The notes: generated by a model from the sequence alone, not told the origin. A DNA stretch of 64,000 nt from CAYMAZ01 sp964428185 (GCA_964428185.1 CAYRXH010000001.1:23656-87655); one strand, 5' to 3'. Positions 51,702-61,202 are shown, counted from the first letter of the stretch. Translations and numbers: made by a program.

Positions 51702-52265
51702 ATGTTATCTGTATTTATTCTCAGTAGTGTGGGTCTTGGTCTTTCAGTTTTTTATCTGATGTACAGACAGGTCTATGCAGGAATTGTAAAGAGCCCATCT
51801 GTGCTTCTCAGACATATTCTTGTGCTTTCTGTTACATACACTTTGATGTTTGCCTTGGGTTATGCACTCTCTGTTGTCATAATTCCTCTTCTGTTTTTTT
51901 CGGGTATGATCATCAGTTCTGTCCTTTTCTTTATTCTTGCACTGAAAATGTATTCCGGAATTAAAAAAGGGAGAAAGCACAATTGGACTTTTGACACTTC
52001 AGTATTGAAAGTGCTTTTACTGTTTGCAGCTTCAAATTCCTTTGATGCTTTTTTTGCCGGATTAGCCATTGGGTTTTTTACAGGACTTCAGTGGTTCTTT
52101 TTTGTAATTTTTTCTTCAATAGTGATACTGATGATCCTTCTAGCAAATGTGATGGCACGAAGGCAAAGTGCAAATCTTTCTGTCTGGATAATTGGCTTAT
52201 TGGGTGCAATTCTTCTGGGTGCAAATATGATAATAAGTGTTCTCTTCTGGGTATTGGCTAAATGA
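51702..52265 (+). CDS. MntP-like membrane transporter
   Basis: A 187-residue protein with six helices and no signal peptide. The fourth helix carries LFAASNSFDAFFAGLAIGFF, matching the aspartate motif of the MntP (DUF204) manganese exporters. The matching aspartate of the first helix (usually DAFAVS) is missing: the sequence there is SVGLGLSVFYLMYRQ. Manganese export is therefore uncertain. The ATG at 51702 follows the fRMsr stop by one base and gives the natural membrane-protein start; the frame is open upstream within msrC. Confidence 0.7.
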   Translation: MLSVFILSSVGLGLSVFYLMYRQVYAGIVKSPSVLLRHILVLSVTYTLMFALGYALSVVIIPLLFFSGMIISSVLFFILALKMYSGIKKGRKHNWTFDTSVLKVLLLFAASNSFDAFFAGLAIGFFTGLQWFFFVIFSSIVILMILLANVMARRQSANLSVWIIGLLGAILLGANMIISVLFWVLAK

Positions 52266-52291
52266 GACATCTCAGGTCATGCATTGTAAAT

Positions 52292-52316
52292 AAAACAGCT
52301 CATTGATGAGTTTTTT
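52292..52316 (+). terminator. Terminator after the CPBP-msrC-mntP-like operon
   Basis: CTCAT-TG-ATGAG is preceded by AAAACAG and followed by six T. The stem is short, so strength is moderate. Confidence 0.6.
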
Positions 52317-52367
52317 CAATGAATCTATTTGGAACCCCTGATGATAGGGGTACTTCAAAAGAACTGA

Positions 52368-55300
52368 TTATCTGGCAATCACAAATTTATCATAGAACCT
52401 GTATTCTCCGGCAGTCACTGACAGATTGTAAATACCGGCAGGAATTGCAGAGATGTCAACTGTTTGATTATTCTTTGCTGTGGCAAAAGATGCGATTGTT
52501 TTTCCTGATAAATCAGAGATGACAATTATTGCGTCAGAAGCTAAGTTCTCAAGATACAGGAAATCCTGAGCAGGATTGGGATAGATAATCACTGGAGTTA
52601 AAGAAAATTCATCAGTTGATGTGAGGTCAATACAGAAGTTGACACTTGCAGAATATCCCCAGTTACCGCTACCGCTTCCATAATTCTGAGATGTTGTTGC
52701 ATTGTTCACTGCATAAGATCCATCTGTTGTATATCCGTCTTGCCCGTCACCCCATGAATCATTGATTGTAAATGTATAACAACCATGTCCGAGACAAACT
52801 TCTTCATTGTAAGATTGGGGATCCCAGTCTGAATAGGGGCCGCCAGAATATAATACAACTCCGCTTGTGTCATCCTTTATTTCCCAGGTTGTTTCACTTC
52901 CAAAATCATCTGTATTAATAGTAACTATAATCATTTGAGCATAGGCATATACCTCAAATGAACTTTGCTTCGAGTCATTTGTAGGATTTTCATCGCTGCC
53001 ACCATTGGGATTTGAAGTAAATGAAGTAAAAGTGTGATTCCCGGACAATAGAGTTATTGTAGGGAAGTTCACTGTAGCTTGCTCATTTGGAGCAAGATTT
53101 CCTGTCCAGGGAATTGTAACAGTAGCCTGAGAATCAATCTGATAATTGATATCAACACTGAGAAGGTTGACAGTTCCTTTGTTTGCAAAAGTAATTGAAG
53201 GAGTGATTGTGTCTGGGTTACAGTATATCTCCTGAAATGTATTGTGGCTCATCACTGCAGCATCTCCTGCAGTAACATGGAAAGTTTTAACAATGGTATC
53301 GCCAGGATGATACTCATCATCCACACCGTTTGGCATGGACACAAAAGCTGTAAAAGTATGAGTTCCGGCGGGGAGTGTGATCTGTGGAAATGTGACCTGC
53401 TGGGTCTGATACTGAGCCAGATTCCCGTTCCATGCTTGGGTGACAGGTGTGCCGCTGTCAATAAAATATCCGGTTTGCGCAGAAGTGAGGTTGGCAGTTC
53501 CGAGGTTTCTTATCGTGAAACTTGGCATTACATCTGCATCCATGATACTAGTATAGGTTGCAGGAACAGTAATTGTGGTTACCTGTCCGTCATTTGTAGT
53601 ATTGCCGGGGACAACACTGACAGTATTAATATATGGTTTCCTGAATTGTTTTGTGATAACAATGTCTATGTCTCCGGGATTCATAATAGGCGGAAATTCA
53701 AGAGTGACATCTGTGCCGTTGCCGGTATATTTTGCATCTAATAGAACCCCGTTTTCTGAAAGGGCTACATAAGAATGTGGTTCAGTGGTAACATCAAGAG
53801 AAATTGAGCCTACCGGAATGGGGTCAGTATATGAAACGGAAAGAGCAGGAGGTACTGAAAGATAGGGCATAATTGAAGGATCACCCATCAGATGGTGAAC
53901 TTCCCAGTAATATGTTTCCAAACTGCTTCCTGCTTCAGTGACAGCTAAATTGCCGGCATGAAGCATCTGATCTGAGGTGATAAACCAGACTGTGTCAGGT
54001 TCACCATGATCGTGAAATAGACAGTCGTAGGCACCCAGTCCGCTGCCTGCATAGGTTGGATTGGATGAAATGGCTGCATTACCCACGCCCCACCAATAGT
54101 CTTCACTCCAGTATGTGCTGTTTGATCCGCCGATATGTCCAAGAGCTCCTTTGTTTTCAGCACGCAGCAAGGCTTCCCCAAAGCATTCAGGTTCCTGAAA
54201 TTCGTTGGAAGAGCAACAATTACCTACAGAAAGAGGATATTCATGTGCATTTGTAAGATTATAAACATCAGTTACGGTAAATGAAGGGTCTGCCCATCCT
54301 GATGGTCCGCAATGTGCAGTATAATTCAAAAAACTACATCCTTCACTGACCTGTGCCCTTATATTTGCGCTTGTTCCAGGAGACCCTGATGCAGGATATA
54401 ACCATGTGTGATCAGTGATTCCGTGAGCAAGGTTGAAATAATTGTCTGTTCCGTAATTAATTTGTCCGTTTCCATAAGTTGGTGCATAGGTGGCATCAAC
54501 TCCTGAAACCAAAACAACATGATTTAGAAACTGATCATTTGGGAAAAGATATTGCTCATATTCAAGAGTTTTATCAATCTGAGGCTGTAATTGTACTGCA
54601 TTTGTTGCAGAAAATCTTCCGTAATATACATCCGGGTAAAAATCACCTGCTCCGTCATATGTACAGTAATACAAATCAGTGACATGTGAAGAGGTTGTTC
54701 CCGTAAATACAGGTATCTGAGCAACATCGCCCACAAAAAGAACATAGGTTGGAGCCGGATCATTGATCGTGGCATTGTCGTAGAGACCTTCAAGGTATGC
54801 CTTAATTGTTGCTGTGCTGGTCCCTACAGAAGGATTATTTGTATATGCTTCAACTACGATGAAACCCTTCTTTGTTTTCCATTCAATGAAAGGCTGCAAC
54901 TGAGTCTGAAACATCGGATCAGCAACTATCACGTATTTTTGGGGATATGTGGTGATAATATCTTTCTGAGCAGGAGCATTATAATTGAGCATTTTGCTCA
55001 TGTTTTTTTCAAAAGCAGGTGAATAGTATATTGTTCTCATTTCGTCAGTTTTCTGAAAATCAGCATTTTCAAAATGAACTTTAAAAATCAGATTGTTGAT
55101 TATTTTCAATTGATTGGTAGCAGGATTGTACTGAACAGGACTGATTTCAAGTCTGGCTATTCTGACTCCACGCATAACACCAAGAATTTTCACATCAACC
55201 AGGGGGTTCCCATCAAATGAGTTCCGGGAATAAGCCTTCCGGTTATATTCAAAATCAACGGTTGAAGGGTCAATTCCTTTTTGCAATGGAGGTTGTGAGG

Positions 55301-55682
55301 GGATTATTTTACTGGAAATTCCATAATTGCTGAGGTCAATGACTTCTTCGTCACATGAAATAACTTCAATACTTACATCTGCGTTCCATGGAATTTCAAT
55401 AAGCCTTTTCAAAACTGGCAATTGCGGATATCCGGTATTCATTGAATAATTATATCCGTCGGCCATCAACTGTACAAACATGCCTTTAGTAGTTTTTACC
55501 TGAAACCATGAAATTTCTCCGAGACTGCTGAATGCCGAAAAACCATCCATTGATTTTTCAGTGATATGAATATCAGTGATATCTGAAGTATTTAGTTTGA
55601 TGACAGGAGGAATATCACCAAATAATGTGAATGAAAAAAACAGGATAAGTCCTGTGATGATAATGTGTTTCATTGAATTCAT
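52368..55682 (-). CDS. Gingipain-like C25 cysteine protease with T9SS sorting domain
   Basis: An exported protease of 1104 residues. A signal peptide is followed by a C25 propeptide region (to about 235) and the caspase-like catalytic domain (KYVIVADPMFQTQLQPFIEWKTKKGF ... PTYVLFVGDVAQIPV). The catalytic His is near 457 (NYTAHCGPSGW) and the Cys near 489-490 (VGNCCSSNEF). Two CARDB-like repeats follow (PSFTIRNLGTANL, PSITFANKGTVNL) near 720-920. The C-terminus is a type A T9SS domain (VIIYPNPAQDFLYLENL ... AIPAGIYNLSV). An ATG three codons later is also possible. It has its own -7 box. The role is likely extracellular protein degradation. Confidence 0.88.
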   Translation of the reverse strand: MNSMKHIIITGLILFFSFTLFGDIPPVIKLNTSDITDIHITEKSMDGFSAFSSLGEISWFQVKTTKGMFVQLMADGYNYSMNTGYPQLPVLKRLIEIPWNADVSIEVISCDEEVIDLSNYGISSKIIPSQPPLQKGIDPSTVDFEYNRKAYSRNSFDGNPLVDVKILGVMRGVRIARLEISPVQYNPATNQLKIINNLIFKVHFENADFQKTDEMRTIYYSPAFEKNMSKMLNYNAPAQKDIITTYPQKYVIVADPMFQTQLQPFIEWKTKKGFIVVEAYTNNPSVGTSTATIKAYLEGLYDNATINDPAPTYVLFVGDVAQIPVFTGTTSSHVTDLYYCTYDGAGDFYPDVYYGRFSATNAVQLQPQIDKTLEYEQYLFPNDQFLNHVVLVSGVDATYAPTYGNGQINYGTDNYFNLAHGITDHTWLYPASGSPGTSANIRAQVSEGCSFLNYTAHCGPSGWADPSFTVTDVYNLTNAHEYPLSVGNCCSSNEFQEPECFGEALLRAENKGALGHIGGSNSTYWSEDYWWGVGNAAISSNPTYAGSGLGAYDCLFHDHGEPDTVWFITSDQMLHAGNLAVTEAGSSLETYYWEVHHLMGDPSIMPYLSVPPALSVSYTDPIPVGSISLDVTTEPHSYVALSENGVLLDAKYTGNGTDVTLEFPPIMNPGDIDIVITKQFRKPYINTVSVVPGNTTNDGQVTTITVPATYTSIMDADVMPSFTIRNLGTANLTSAQTGYFIDSGTPVTQAWNGNLAQYQTQQVTFPQITLPAGTHTFTAFVSMPNGVDDEYHPGDTIVKTFHVTAGDAAVMSHNTFQEIYCNPDTITPSITFANKGTVNLLSVDINYQIDSQATVTIPWTGNLAPNEQATVNFPTITLLSGNHTFTSFTSNPNGGSDENPTNDSKQSSFEVYAYAQMIIVTINTDDFGSETTWEIKDDTSGVVLYSGGPYSDWDPQSYNEEVCLGHGCYTFTINDSWGDGQDGYTTDGSYAVNNATTSQNYGSGSGNWGYSASVNFCIDLTSTDEFSLTPVIIYPNPAQDFLYLENLASDAIIVISDLSGKTIASFATAKNNQTVDISAIPAGIYNLSVTAGEYRFYDKFVIAR

Positions 55683-55733
55683 TGATTATTATTGATTAAT
55701 TTTATTAAGACAATAAATTGCGAGGGTCTGTTG

Positions 55734-55741
55734 CAAAAGTA
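55734..55741 (-). promoter_or_regulatory. Predicted -7 box for the C25 protease gene
   Basis: The minus strand reads TACTTTTG, matching TAnnTTTG, about 52 bases upstream of the ATG at 55682. Confidence 0.5.
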
Positions 55742-55842
55742 GATTTTTTTTCTGTTTGGGAAAAATAAATATTGTTTGAGAAAAATCAATAAAATTTCTG
55801 AAAATATCATTTTCATTTCTTCAGAATTTGGGAAAAATATAG

Positions 55843-55850
55843 TATGTTTG
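55843..55850 (+). promoter_or_regulatory. Predicted -7 box for the glutamine synthetase gene
   Basis: TATGTTTG matches TAnnTTTG. It lies 22 bases before the ATG at 55872 and inside the upstream extension of the frame, so it supports the later start. Confidence 0.55.
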
Positions 55851-55871
55851 AACCCTAAAATAAAAAACACT

Positions 55872-57374
55872 ATGGCAAAAGACATTTTTTCGCAGAATCC
55901 TCTTGAAAATTATCTGAAAAAGAACAGAAAAGATTTTACAAAGGAAGATATTATCAGATTTATCCTGCAGAATGAAATTCAGTTGGTGGATTTTCACTAT
56001 GTTGGCGGTGACGGCAGAATCAAAACTCTCAATTTTCCTGTTCATAGTCAGAAACAACTTGATAATATCTTTACCTGTGGCGAGCGGGTTGATGGTTCAA
56101 GTTTGTTTAAACATGTTGAAACCGGATCCAGTGATTTGTATGTTGTTCCTAAATACAGAACTGCATTTGTAAATCCATTTTCTTCAATTCCTACTTTAGG
56201 CATTTTATGCAGATATTTTGACAAGGATGGAAGCCCCATGCAGTCAACTCCTGATAATATTCTGGAAAAAGCAGCCCGCACATTAAAGGAAAAAACCGGC
56301 TATGAACTTGAAGCCATGGGTGAACTGGAGTATTATGTGATCAGCGAAAAGGAAGAACTTTTTCCTGCTAAAGATCAGAGAGGCTATCACGAATCTTCAC
56401 CATTTACGAAGTGGGATGCAATAAGGAGTGATTCGATCTACTATCTGACACAGATGGGATGCCATTTAAAATATGGGCATTCTGAAGTAGGAAATTTTTG
56501 TGATGATAAATATAACTATGAACAAACTGAACTGGAGTTTCTTCCGGTACCAGTGGAACAGGCTGTTGAAGAACTGGTTCTCGGGAAATGGGTTCTTCGT
56601 CATGTGGCCTATCAGTATGGTGTGAATTTAAGCTTTGCCCCAAAGATTACTGTTGGCAAAGCAGGAAGTGGCTTACATATACACATGAGAATCACAAAGA
56701 ATGGTAAACCTGTCATGGGAAAAGGGAAGGATTTAAGTGATGTCGCAGTTCAAGCCATTGGTGGTATCTTGGAACTTTCTTCTGCAATTACTGCCTTCGG
56801 AAATACAGTTCCCACGAGCTATCTCAGACTGGTTCCTCATCAGGAAGCTCCTACAAACATTTGCTGGGGATACAGCAACCGCTCTGCTTTGATCAGAGTA
56901 CCTCTCGGATGGACAGGCAAGGCTGATCAGATGATCAGAATTGCAAATCCTGATGTGGAGGTGAAAGGGAAGGTCAATGCTGAAGAAAAGCGTACTTTTG
57001 AGTTCCGCTGCCCAGATGGTTCTGCAGATTTGTACCTTTTGCTTGCCGCTCTTGCAGTTGCAGTAAGAAAGGGTTTGGAATCCAAAACATCACTCAAATT
57101 TGCTCAAGATAGCTTTATTGATGTGAATATTTTCAAGGAAGAACATAAGGCAGTTCAGAAAAAACTTGCCCAACTTCCTGATTCATGTGACGACTCGGCA
57201 GATCATCTAATGAAATATAAAAATGAATTTCTGAAGTTTGGCGTTTTTCATGAAACAATCATTGATGGAACTGTGAAACTGCTTAAAAGTTATAAAGACA
57301 AAGGACTGAGTGAAAAACTGTATGGGAATACTGAAGAAATCAGAAAACTTGTAATGGAATATATTAACTGCTAG
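55872..57374 (+). CDS. glnA: Glutamine synthetase family protein
   Basis: A 500-residue enzyme joining ammonia and glutamate with ATP. Seen: GERVDGSSLFKHVETGSSDLYVVP near 75, ELEAMGELEYYVISEKE (metal-site glutamate), NYEQTELEFLPVP, GKAGSGLHIHMRITKNGKP (the conserved histidine), LRLVPHQEAPTNICWGYSNRSALIRVPL and EKRTFEFRCPDGSADLYLLLAALA. The length is near that of GSI-type enzymes. A mid-length N-terminal extension precedes the beta-grasp domain. The open frame starts at 55776, but promoter position and the phylum's usual start favour 55872. A strong terminator separates it from ahcY. Confidence 0.88.
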   Translation: MAKDIFSQNPLENYLKKNRKDFTKEDIIRFILQNEIQLVDFHYVGGDGRIKTLNFPVHSQKQLDNIFTCGERVDGSSLFKHVETGSSDLYVVPKYRTAFVNPFSSIPTLGILCRYFDKDGSPMQSTPDNILEKAARTLKEKTGYELEAMGELEYYVISEKEELFPAKDQRGYHESSPFTKWDAIRSDSIYYLTQMGCHLKYGHSEVGNFCDDKYNYEQTELEFLPVPVEQAVEELVLGKWVLRHVAYQYGVNLSFAPKITVGKAGSGLHIHMRITKNGKPVMGKGKDLSDVAVQAIGGILELSSAITAFGNTVPTSYLRLVPHQEAPTNICWGYSNRSALIRVPLGWTGKADQMIRIANPDVEVKGKVNAEEKRTFEFRCPDGSADLYLLLAALAVAVRKGLESKTSLKFAQDSFIDVNIFKEEHKAVQKKLAQLPDSCDDSADHLMKYKNEFLKFGVFHETIIDGTVKLLKSYKDKGLSEKLYGNTEEIRKLVMEYINC

Positions 57375-57388
57375 CTTTTACAATGCAC

Positions 57389-57424
57389 AAAAAAAGGCGG
57401 CTTCTGAAGATGCCGCCTTTTTTT
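57389..57424. terminator. Bidirectional terminator between glnA and ahcY
   Basis: AAAAAAAGGCGGC pairs with GCCGCCTTTTTTT around a ten-base loop. A- and T-runs on both sides let it serve both convergent genes. Confidence 0.93.
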
Positions 57425-57440
57425 AATTACAAATCTTATT

Positions 57441-58862
57441 TTAATATCTGTAGTGTTCAGGTTTATAGGGTCCTTCAATTGGGACCCCGATATAATCTGC
57501 CTGCTCTTTTGTAAGCGTTGTCAGTTTTACCCCAATCTGTTCAAGATGAAGTCTTGCAACCTCCTCGTCCAAATGTTTTGGTAGTCTGTACACATCGATC
57601 TTATAATTATTCTTCCAAAGTTCAATCTGAGCAAGAGTCTGATTGGTAAATGAATTGCTCATAACAAATGATGGGTGACCTGTGGCACATCCAAGATTCA
57701 CAAGACGTCCTTCGGCCAGGATATAAATATTATGACCGTCCGGAAAAACATATTGGTCAACCTGTGGTTTGACATTGATTCTTTTAACGGTCGGATCATT
57801 ATTCAAGGCATCAACCTGAATTTCATTGTCAAAATGACCGATATTGCAAACAATTGATTCATCCTTCATCCGGAACATATCCTGTTTTGTGATGACATCC
57901 CTGTTGCCGGTTGTGGTAACAAAAATATTTCCTTCAGCTATAGCATCATGAAGTGTGGTCACTTCGAATCCTTCCATTGCTGCTTGTAAAGCACAGATAG
58001 GATCAATCTCTGTAACAATAACCCGTGCACCATAGGAGCGCATTGAACGGGCTGATCCTTTGCCAACATCACCATAACCGCAAACTACGACAACTTTTCC
58101 GGCAATCATAACATCAGTTGCACGCTTGATTCCATCAGCAAGAGATTCACGACATCCATACAGATTATCAAATTTTGATTTGGTGACAGAGTCATTGACA
58201 TTGATAGCAGGGAATAAAAGTTTTCCTTGTTCCATCATTTGGTACAAGCGATGAACACCTGTTGTAGTTTCTTCAGAGACTCCCTTAATTTCAGGCACTA
58301 TTCTGTGCCAGCGACCTGGATCGGATGTGTATATTGACTTCAGCACTCCATAAAGAGCAGCTTCTTCACGACTACCAGGGGGTTTGTTAAGGAGATCAGG
58401 GTTGTTTTCGACTTCATAACCCAGATGAACCATCAATGTGGCATCTCCTCCGTCATCAACAATCAGTTGGGGTCCTTTCCCATCCGGAAATGACAACATT
58501 TGAGATGTACACCACCAGTATTCTTCAAGGGTTTCGCCTTTCCATGCAAAAACAGGTGTTCCACGTTTTGCAATTGCTGCTGCTGCATGATCCTGCGTTG
58601 AAAAAATGTTACAGCTTGCCCACCGTACATCAGCACCAAGTGACTGAAGTGTTTCTATAAGGACAGCTGTCTGAATTGTCATATGAAGTGAACCGGATAT
58701 TCTCACACCTTTGAGTGGAAGTTCATTTCCGAATTTTTTTCTTAAAGATATCAGACCCGGCATTTCTTTTTCTGCAATTTCAATTTCTTTGCGTCCCCAT
58801 TCCCACAGGTTAATGTCAGCTACTTTGAATGGGAGGTCTGATTTTACTACTGTACTGTTCAT
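57441..58862 (-). CDS. ahcY: Adenosylhomocysteinase
   Basis: Splits S-adenosylhomocysteine into adenosine and homocysteine, using bound NAD, in the methylation cycle. Seen: GVRISGSLHMTIQTAVLIETL near 55, RWASCNIFSTQDHAAAAIA near 80, the NAD motif VVVCGYGDVGKGSARSMRSYGARV near 258, VTTTGNRDVITKQDM, CNIGHFDNEI and the C-terminal EGPYKPEHYRY with the terminal lysine and tyrosine. It has 473 residues, the long bacterial form. It is monocistronic with its own promoter. Confidence 0.97.
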   Translation of the reverse strand: MNSTVVKSDLPFKVADINLWEWGRKEIEIAEKEMPGLISLRKKFGNELPLKGVRISGSLHMTIQTAVLIETLQSLGADVRWASCNIFSTQDHAAAAIAKRGTPVFAWKGETLEEYWWCTSQMLSFPDGKGPQLIVDDGGDATLMVHLGYEVENNPDLLNKPPGSREEAALYGVLKSIYTSDPGRWHRIVPEIKGVSEETTTGVHRLYQMMEQGKLLFPAINVNDSVTKSKFDNLYGCRESLADGIKRATDVMIAGKVVVVCGYGDVGKGSARSMRSYGARVIVTEIDPICALQAAMEGFEVTTLHDAIAEGNIFVTTTGNRDVITKQDMFRMKDESIVCNIGHFDNEIQVDALNNDPTVKRINVKPQVDQYVFPDGHNIYILAEGRLVNLGCATGHPSFVMSNSFTNQTLAQIELWKNNYKIDVYRLPKHLDEEVARLHLEQIGVKLTTLTKEQADYIGVPIEGPYKPEHYRY

Positions 58863-58875
58863 TTTTCTTTTTTTG

Positions 58876-58883
58876 CAAAATTA
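58876..58883 (-). promoter_or_regulatory. Predicted promoter of ahcY
   Basis: The minus strand reads TAATTTTG (TAnnTTTG) 14 bases above the ATG, with TTTG 18 bases further upstream (58902-58905) as a -33 element. Confidence 0.55.
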
Positions 58884-58959
58884 AGAAAAATTGATAATTT
58901 TCAAATCACATATTTCTTGAATATTTTTACTGAGCAAAAGGGATTATGTTGTTTTTTTT

Positions 58960-58967
58960 TACATTTG
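58960..58967 (+). promoter_or_regulatory. Predicted -7 box for the alkaline phosphatase gene
   Basis: TACATTTG matches TAnnTTTG, 15 bases before ATG 58982, and argues against the in-frame ATG at 58946. Confidence 0.55.
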
Positions 58968-58981
58968 CTAAAAAAATTATC

Positions 58982-60571
58982 ATGAGAAGTTTTATAGTTA
59001 ATGTGTTTTTTCTTTCTCTGCACTTCATATTAAATGCACAGCAGACTGGTCCGAAGAACATCATTGTGATGATAGGTGACGGTATGGGTTTTGAACAGAT
59101 TAATTCAGCCCTCTTTTATAATGGAAATTCTGAAAACAATGTTTGGCTAAGGTTTCCTGTGAAACTTGCAGCTGCTACAGGGAGCTTTGGCATTGATTAT
59201 GATCATACTTCTTCATGGACTGTACCTGAATATGTGACCCGTGTATTTACTGAATCATCAGCAGCATCCACTGCAATATCAACCTCAATAAGAACCAGAG
59301 CAGGAATGATCGGAATGAGCCCCGATTCCATACCAGTGTTAAATCCAGTTGAACTTGCATATATGATTGGAAAATCTGGAGGAATTGTTACGACTGTCCC
59401 CTTTTGTCATGCTACTCCGGCAGGTTTCAGTGCTCATAATATTTCAAGAGACAAATATGGAGAGATTGCATTAGATATGATTGTTCATTCTCCCTTGGCG
59501 TTGATTATGGGTGGCGGACATCCATTGTATGATAATGATGGTAGGAAAAAAGACACGGCAAACTACAAATATGTGTTCAATAGAAACCTATGGAATACTG
59601 TATTGCATGGTTCACCAAGGTTTTCAACAGGGGATGTTGTTTATTTGCTGCAGGATATTGATTACGACGGAAGTTCTGACCAATGGTTTTTTTCAGATGA
59701 TATTTCATCGCTGAAGCAACAAAATGCTACAGGAACACTTGTGAAAAGAGTGTTTTATCTTGCTCCGGTATTTGAAACTTTACAATATAAACGTTCAGGT
59801 TCTTCAATATTACCATGGTCTGTTCCTGAAAATACTAACATACCCTCTCTGAGTCAAATGTCAGTTTTTGCACTCGATTTTCTTTCTTCTGATTCAGATG
59901 GATTTTTTCTTATGATTGAGGGCGGTGCTATTGATTGGGCTTGTCATGACAATGATTTGTCAAGATTAATTGAAGAACAAACTGATTTTGAATATGCTGT
60001 GAATGAAGTTGTGAAGTGGATTTCTGAAAAGAATATGTGGGATGAGACATTATTGATAGTACTTGCTGACCATGAAACAGGCTATTTATGTGGTGGATTT
60101 GACCCTGAAAATGGATTTTTACCAATTGTCGATAACGGGGAAAGTAAGCTGCCTGGAGCAGTGTTTCTTTCAACCAATCATACCAATCATCTTGTTCCAT
60201 TTTTCGCCAAAGGAAATGGTTCTCATGTTTTTCAATTACTCGCAACATCTTTTGACCCTGTAAGAGGGGCCTATCTCCATATTGCGAATGTGGCTTCTGT
60301 AATCAGATATTTCTGGGGGAATGCAGCCTATGCATTTCCTTCTTCTTCTGTGATTTGCAAAGGTAAACAGCTCACTCTGACTGCAGTGGCTCCATATAAT
60401 GCATGTTCTTTTCAATGGATGATGGATGGTGAGATGTTGACAGGAGAGAATTTGCCCTATTTAACCATAAGCCCGCAGGATGATTCAGAGTTCTATTGTA
60501 TTCTCTCATGTGCAGGGACAAGCTACATTACAAATACAATTCATGTTACAGTTGAAAAGTGTATTGAATGA
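58982..60571 (+). CDS. Secreted alkaline phosphatase with Ig-like C-terminal domain
   Basis: A 529-residue exported phosphomonoesterase. The signal peptide ends at LNAQ near 20. Metal and active-site motifs: NIIVMIGDGMGFEQI near 26, FTESSAASTAIS with the catalytic serine near 95, VTTVPFCHATPAGFSAHN, MIEGGAIDWACHDND, LLIVLADHETGYLCGG and STNHTNHLVPFFAKG. After residue 450 comes an Ig-like tail (CKGKQLTLTAVAPYNACSFQWMMDG ... SEFYCILSCAG). It does not look like a T9SS sorting domain, so the export route past the outer membrane is unclear. The gene for a small outer-membrane protein follows. Confidence 0.9.
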   Translation: MRSFIVNVFFLSLHFILNAQQTGPKNIIVMIGDGMGFEQINSALFYNGNSENNVWLRFPVKLAAATGSFGIDYDHTSSWTVPEYVTRVFTESSAASTAISTSIRTRAGMIGMSPDSIPVLNPVELAYMIGKSGGIVTTVPFCHATPAGFSAHNISRDKYGEIALDMIVHSPLALIMGGGHPLYDNDGRKKDTANYKYVFNRNLWNTVLHGSPRFSTGDVVYLLQDIDYDGSSDQWFFSDDISSLKQQNATGTLVKRVFYLAPVFETLQYKRSGSSILPWSVPENTNIPSLSQMSVFALDFLSSDSDGFFLMIEGGAIDWACHDNDLSRLIEEQTDFEYAVNEVVKWISEKNMWDETLLIVLADHETGYLCGGFDPENGFLPIVDNGESKLPGAVFLSTNHTNHLVPFFAKGNGSHVFQLLATSFDPVRGAYLHIANVASVIRYFWGNAAYAFPSSSVICKGKQLTLTAVAPYNACSFQWMMDGEMLTGENLPYLTISPQDDSEFYCILSCAGTSYITNTIHVTVEKCIE

Positions 60572-60615
60572 AACAAAATTTAAAAAAATACGTTCATTTT
60601 TTTGAAACTTCCCGT

Positions 60616-61149
60616 ATGAAAAAAATTCTCTTTTTGATATTCCTTTTTTTTTCGTTTCATGTTTCCTTGTTCGCACAGGAAAAAAAACATGAATTTGAGA
60701 CAAGGCATTATATTGGAGGTTCTACAGGCTTGCAGTTTGGTACAGTCATAAACATCAATGTTGCACCTCATTACGGATTTTATATTTTACCCGGATTGTC
60801 AGCTGGTATCGGTGGATCATATCAGTTTTACAGTAATGCTTCATACAGTCCCCCTATGCAGTTGAATATCTTTGGGGGAAGTATTTTTAGCAGAATTGAT
60901 ATAATTGATCAGTTGTATCTGCACGGTGAGTATGAATTACTCACATATAAAACTGATATGTATAGCCCGCTCAGACAAATAGAACAGATTGTATGCAACA
61001 ATGCACTAATAGGTGCAGGTTACAGGCAGTTGTTTTCAGATATGGACAAGGATTGTGCATATATCATGATTCTCTTTAACCTCAATGATACATTCTACAC
61101 TCCTTATACCAATCCCGTTCTGAGAATTGGGTTTGAATTCCATTTCTAA
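60616..61149 (+). CDS. Small outer-membrane beta-barrel-like protein
   Basis: A 177-residue exported protein. The signal peptide ends at SLFAQ near residue 20. Repeated amphipathic strands (YIGGSTGLQFGTVININVAPHYGFYILPGLSAGIGGSYQFYS and so on) and a terminal phenylalanine (LRIGFEFHF) mark an eight-stranded-type barrel. The frame is open from 60568, overlapping the phosphatase stop as ATGA. The ATG at 60616 begins at the signal peptide and is preferred. Function unknown; probably cotranscribed with the phosphatase. Confidence 0.7.
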   Translation: MKKILFLIFLFFSFHVSLFAQEKKHEFETRHYIGGSTGLQFGTVININVAPHYGFYILPGLSAGIGGSYQFYSNASYSPPMQLNIFGGSIFSRIDIIDQLYLHGEYELLTYKTDMYSPLRQIEQIVCNNALIGAGYRQLFSDMDKDCAYIMILFNLNDTFYTPYTNPVLRIGFEFHF

Positions 61150-61150
61150 A

Positions 61151-61182
61151 AAAAAAGATCATCCGTAGATGATCTTTGGAAT
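61151..61182. terminator. Terminator hairpin between convergent genes
   Basis: AAAGATCATC-CGTA-GATGATCTTT is a perfect ten-base stem. The A-run to its left makes it strongest for the minus-strand adhesin gene. Confidence 0.8.
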
Positions 61183-61202
61183 ATCATTTTCAAGGGAATA
61201 TT

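Noticed and set aside
53244..53741. 165-codon plus-strand frame opposite the C25 protease
   Set aside because: It is the antisense shadow of the repeat region of a clear gene, with no start context.
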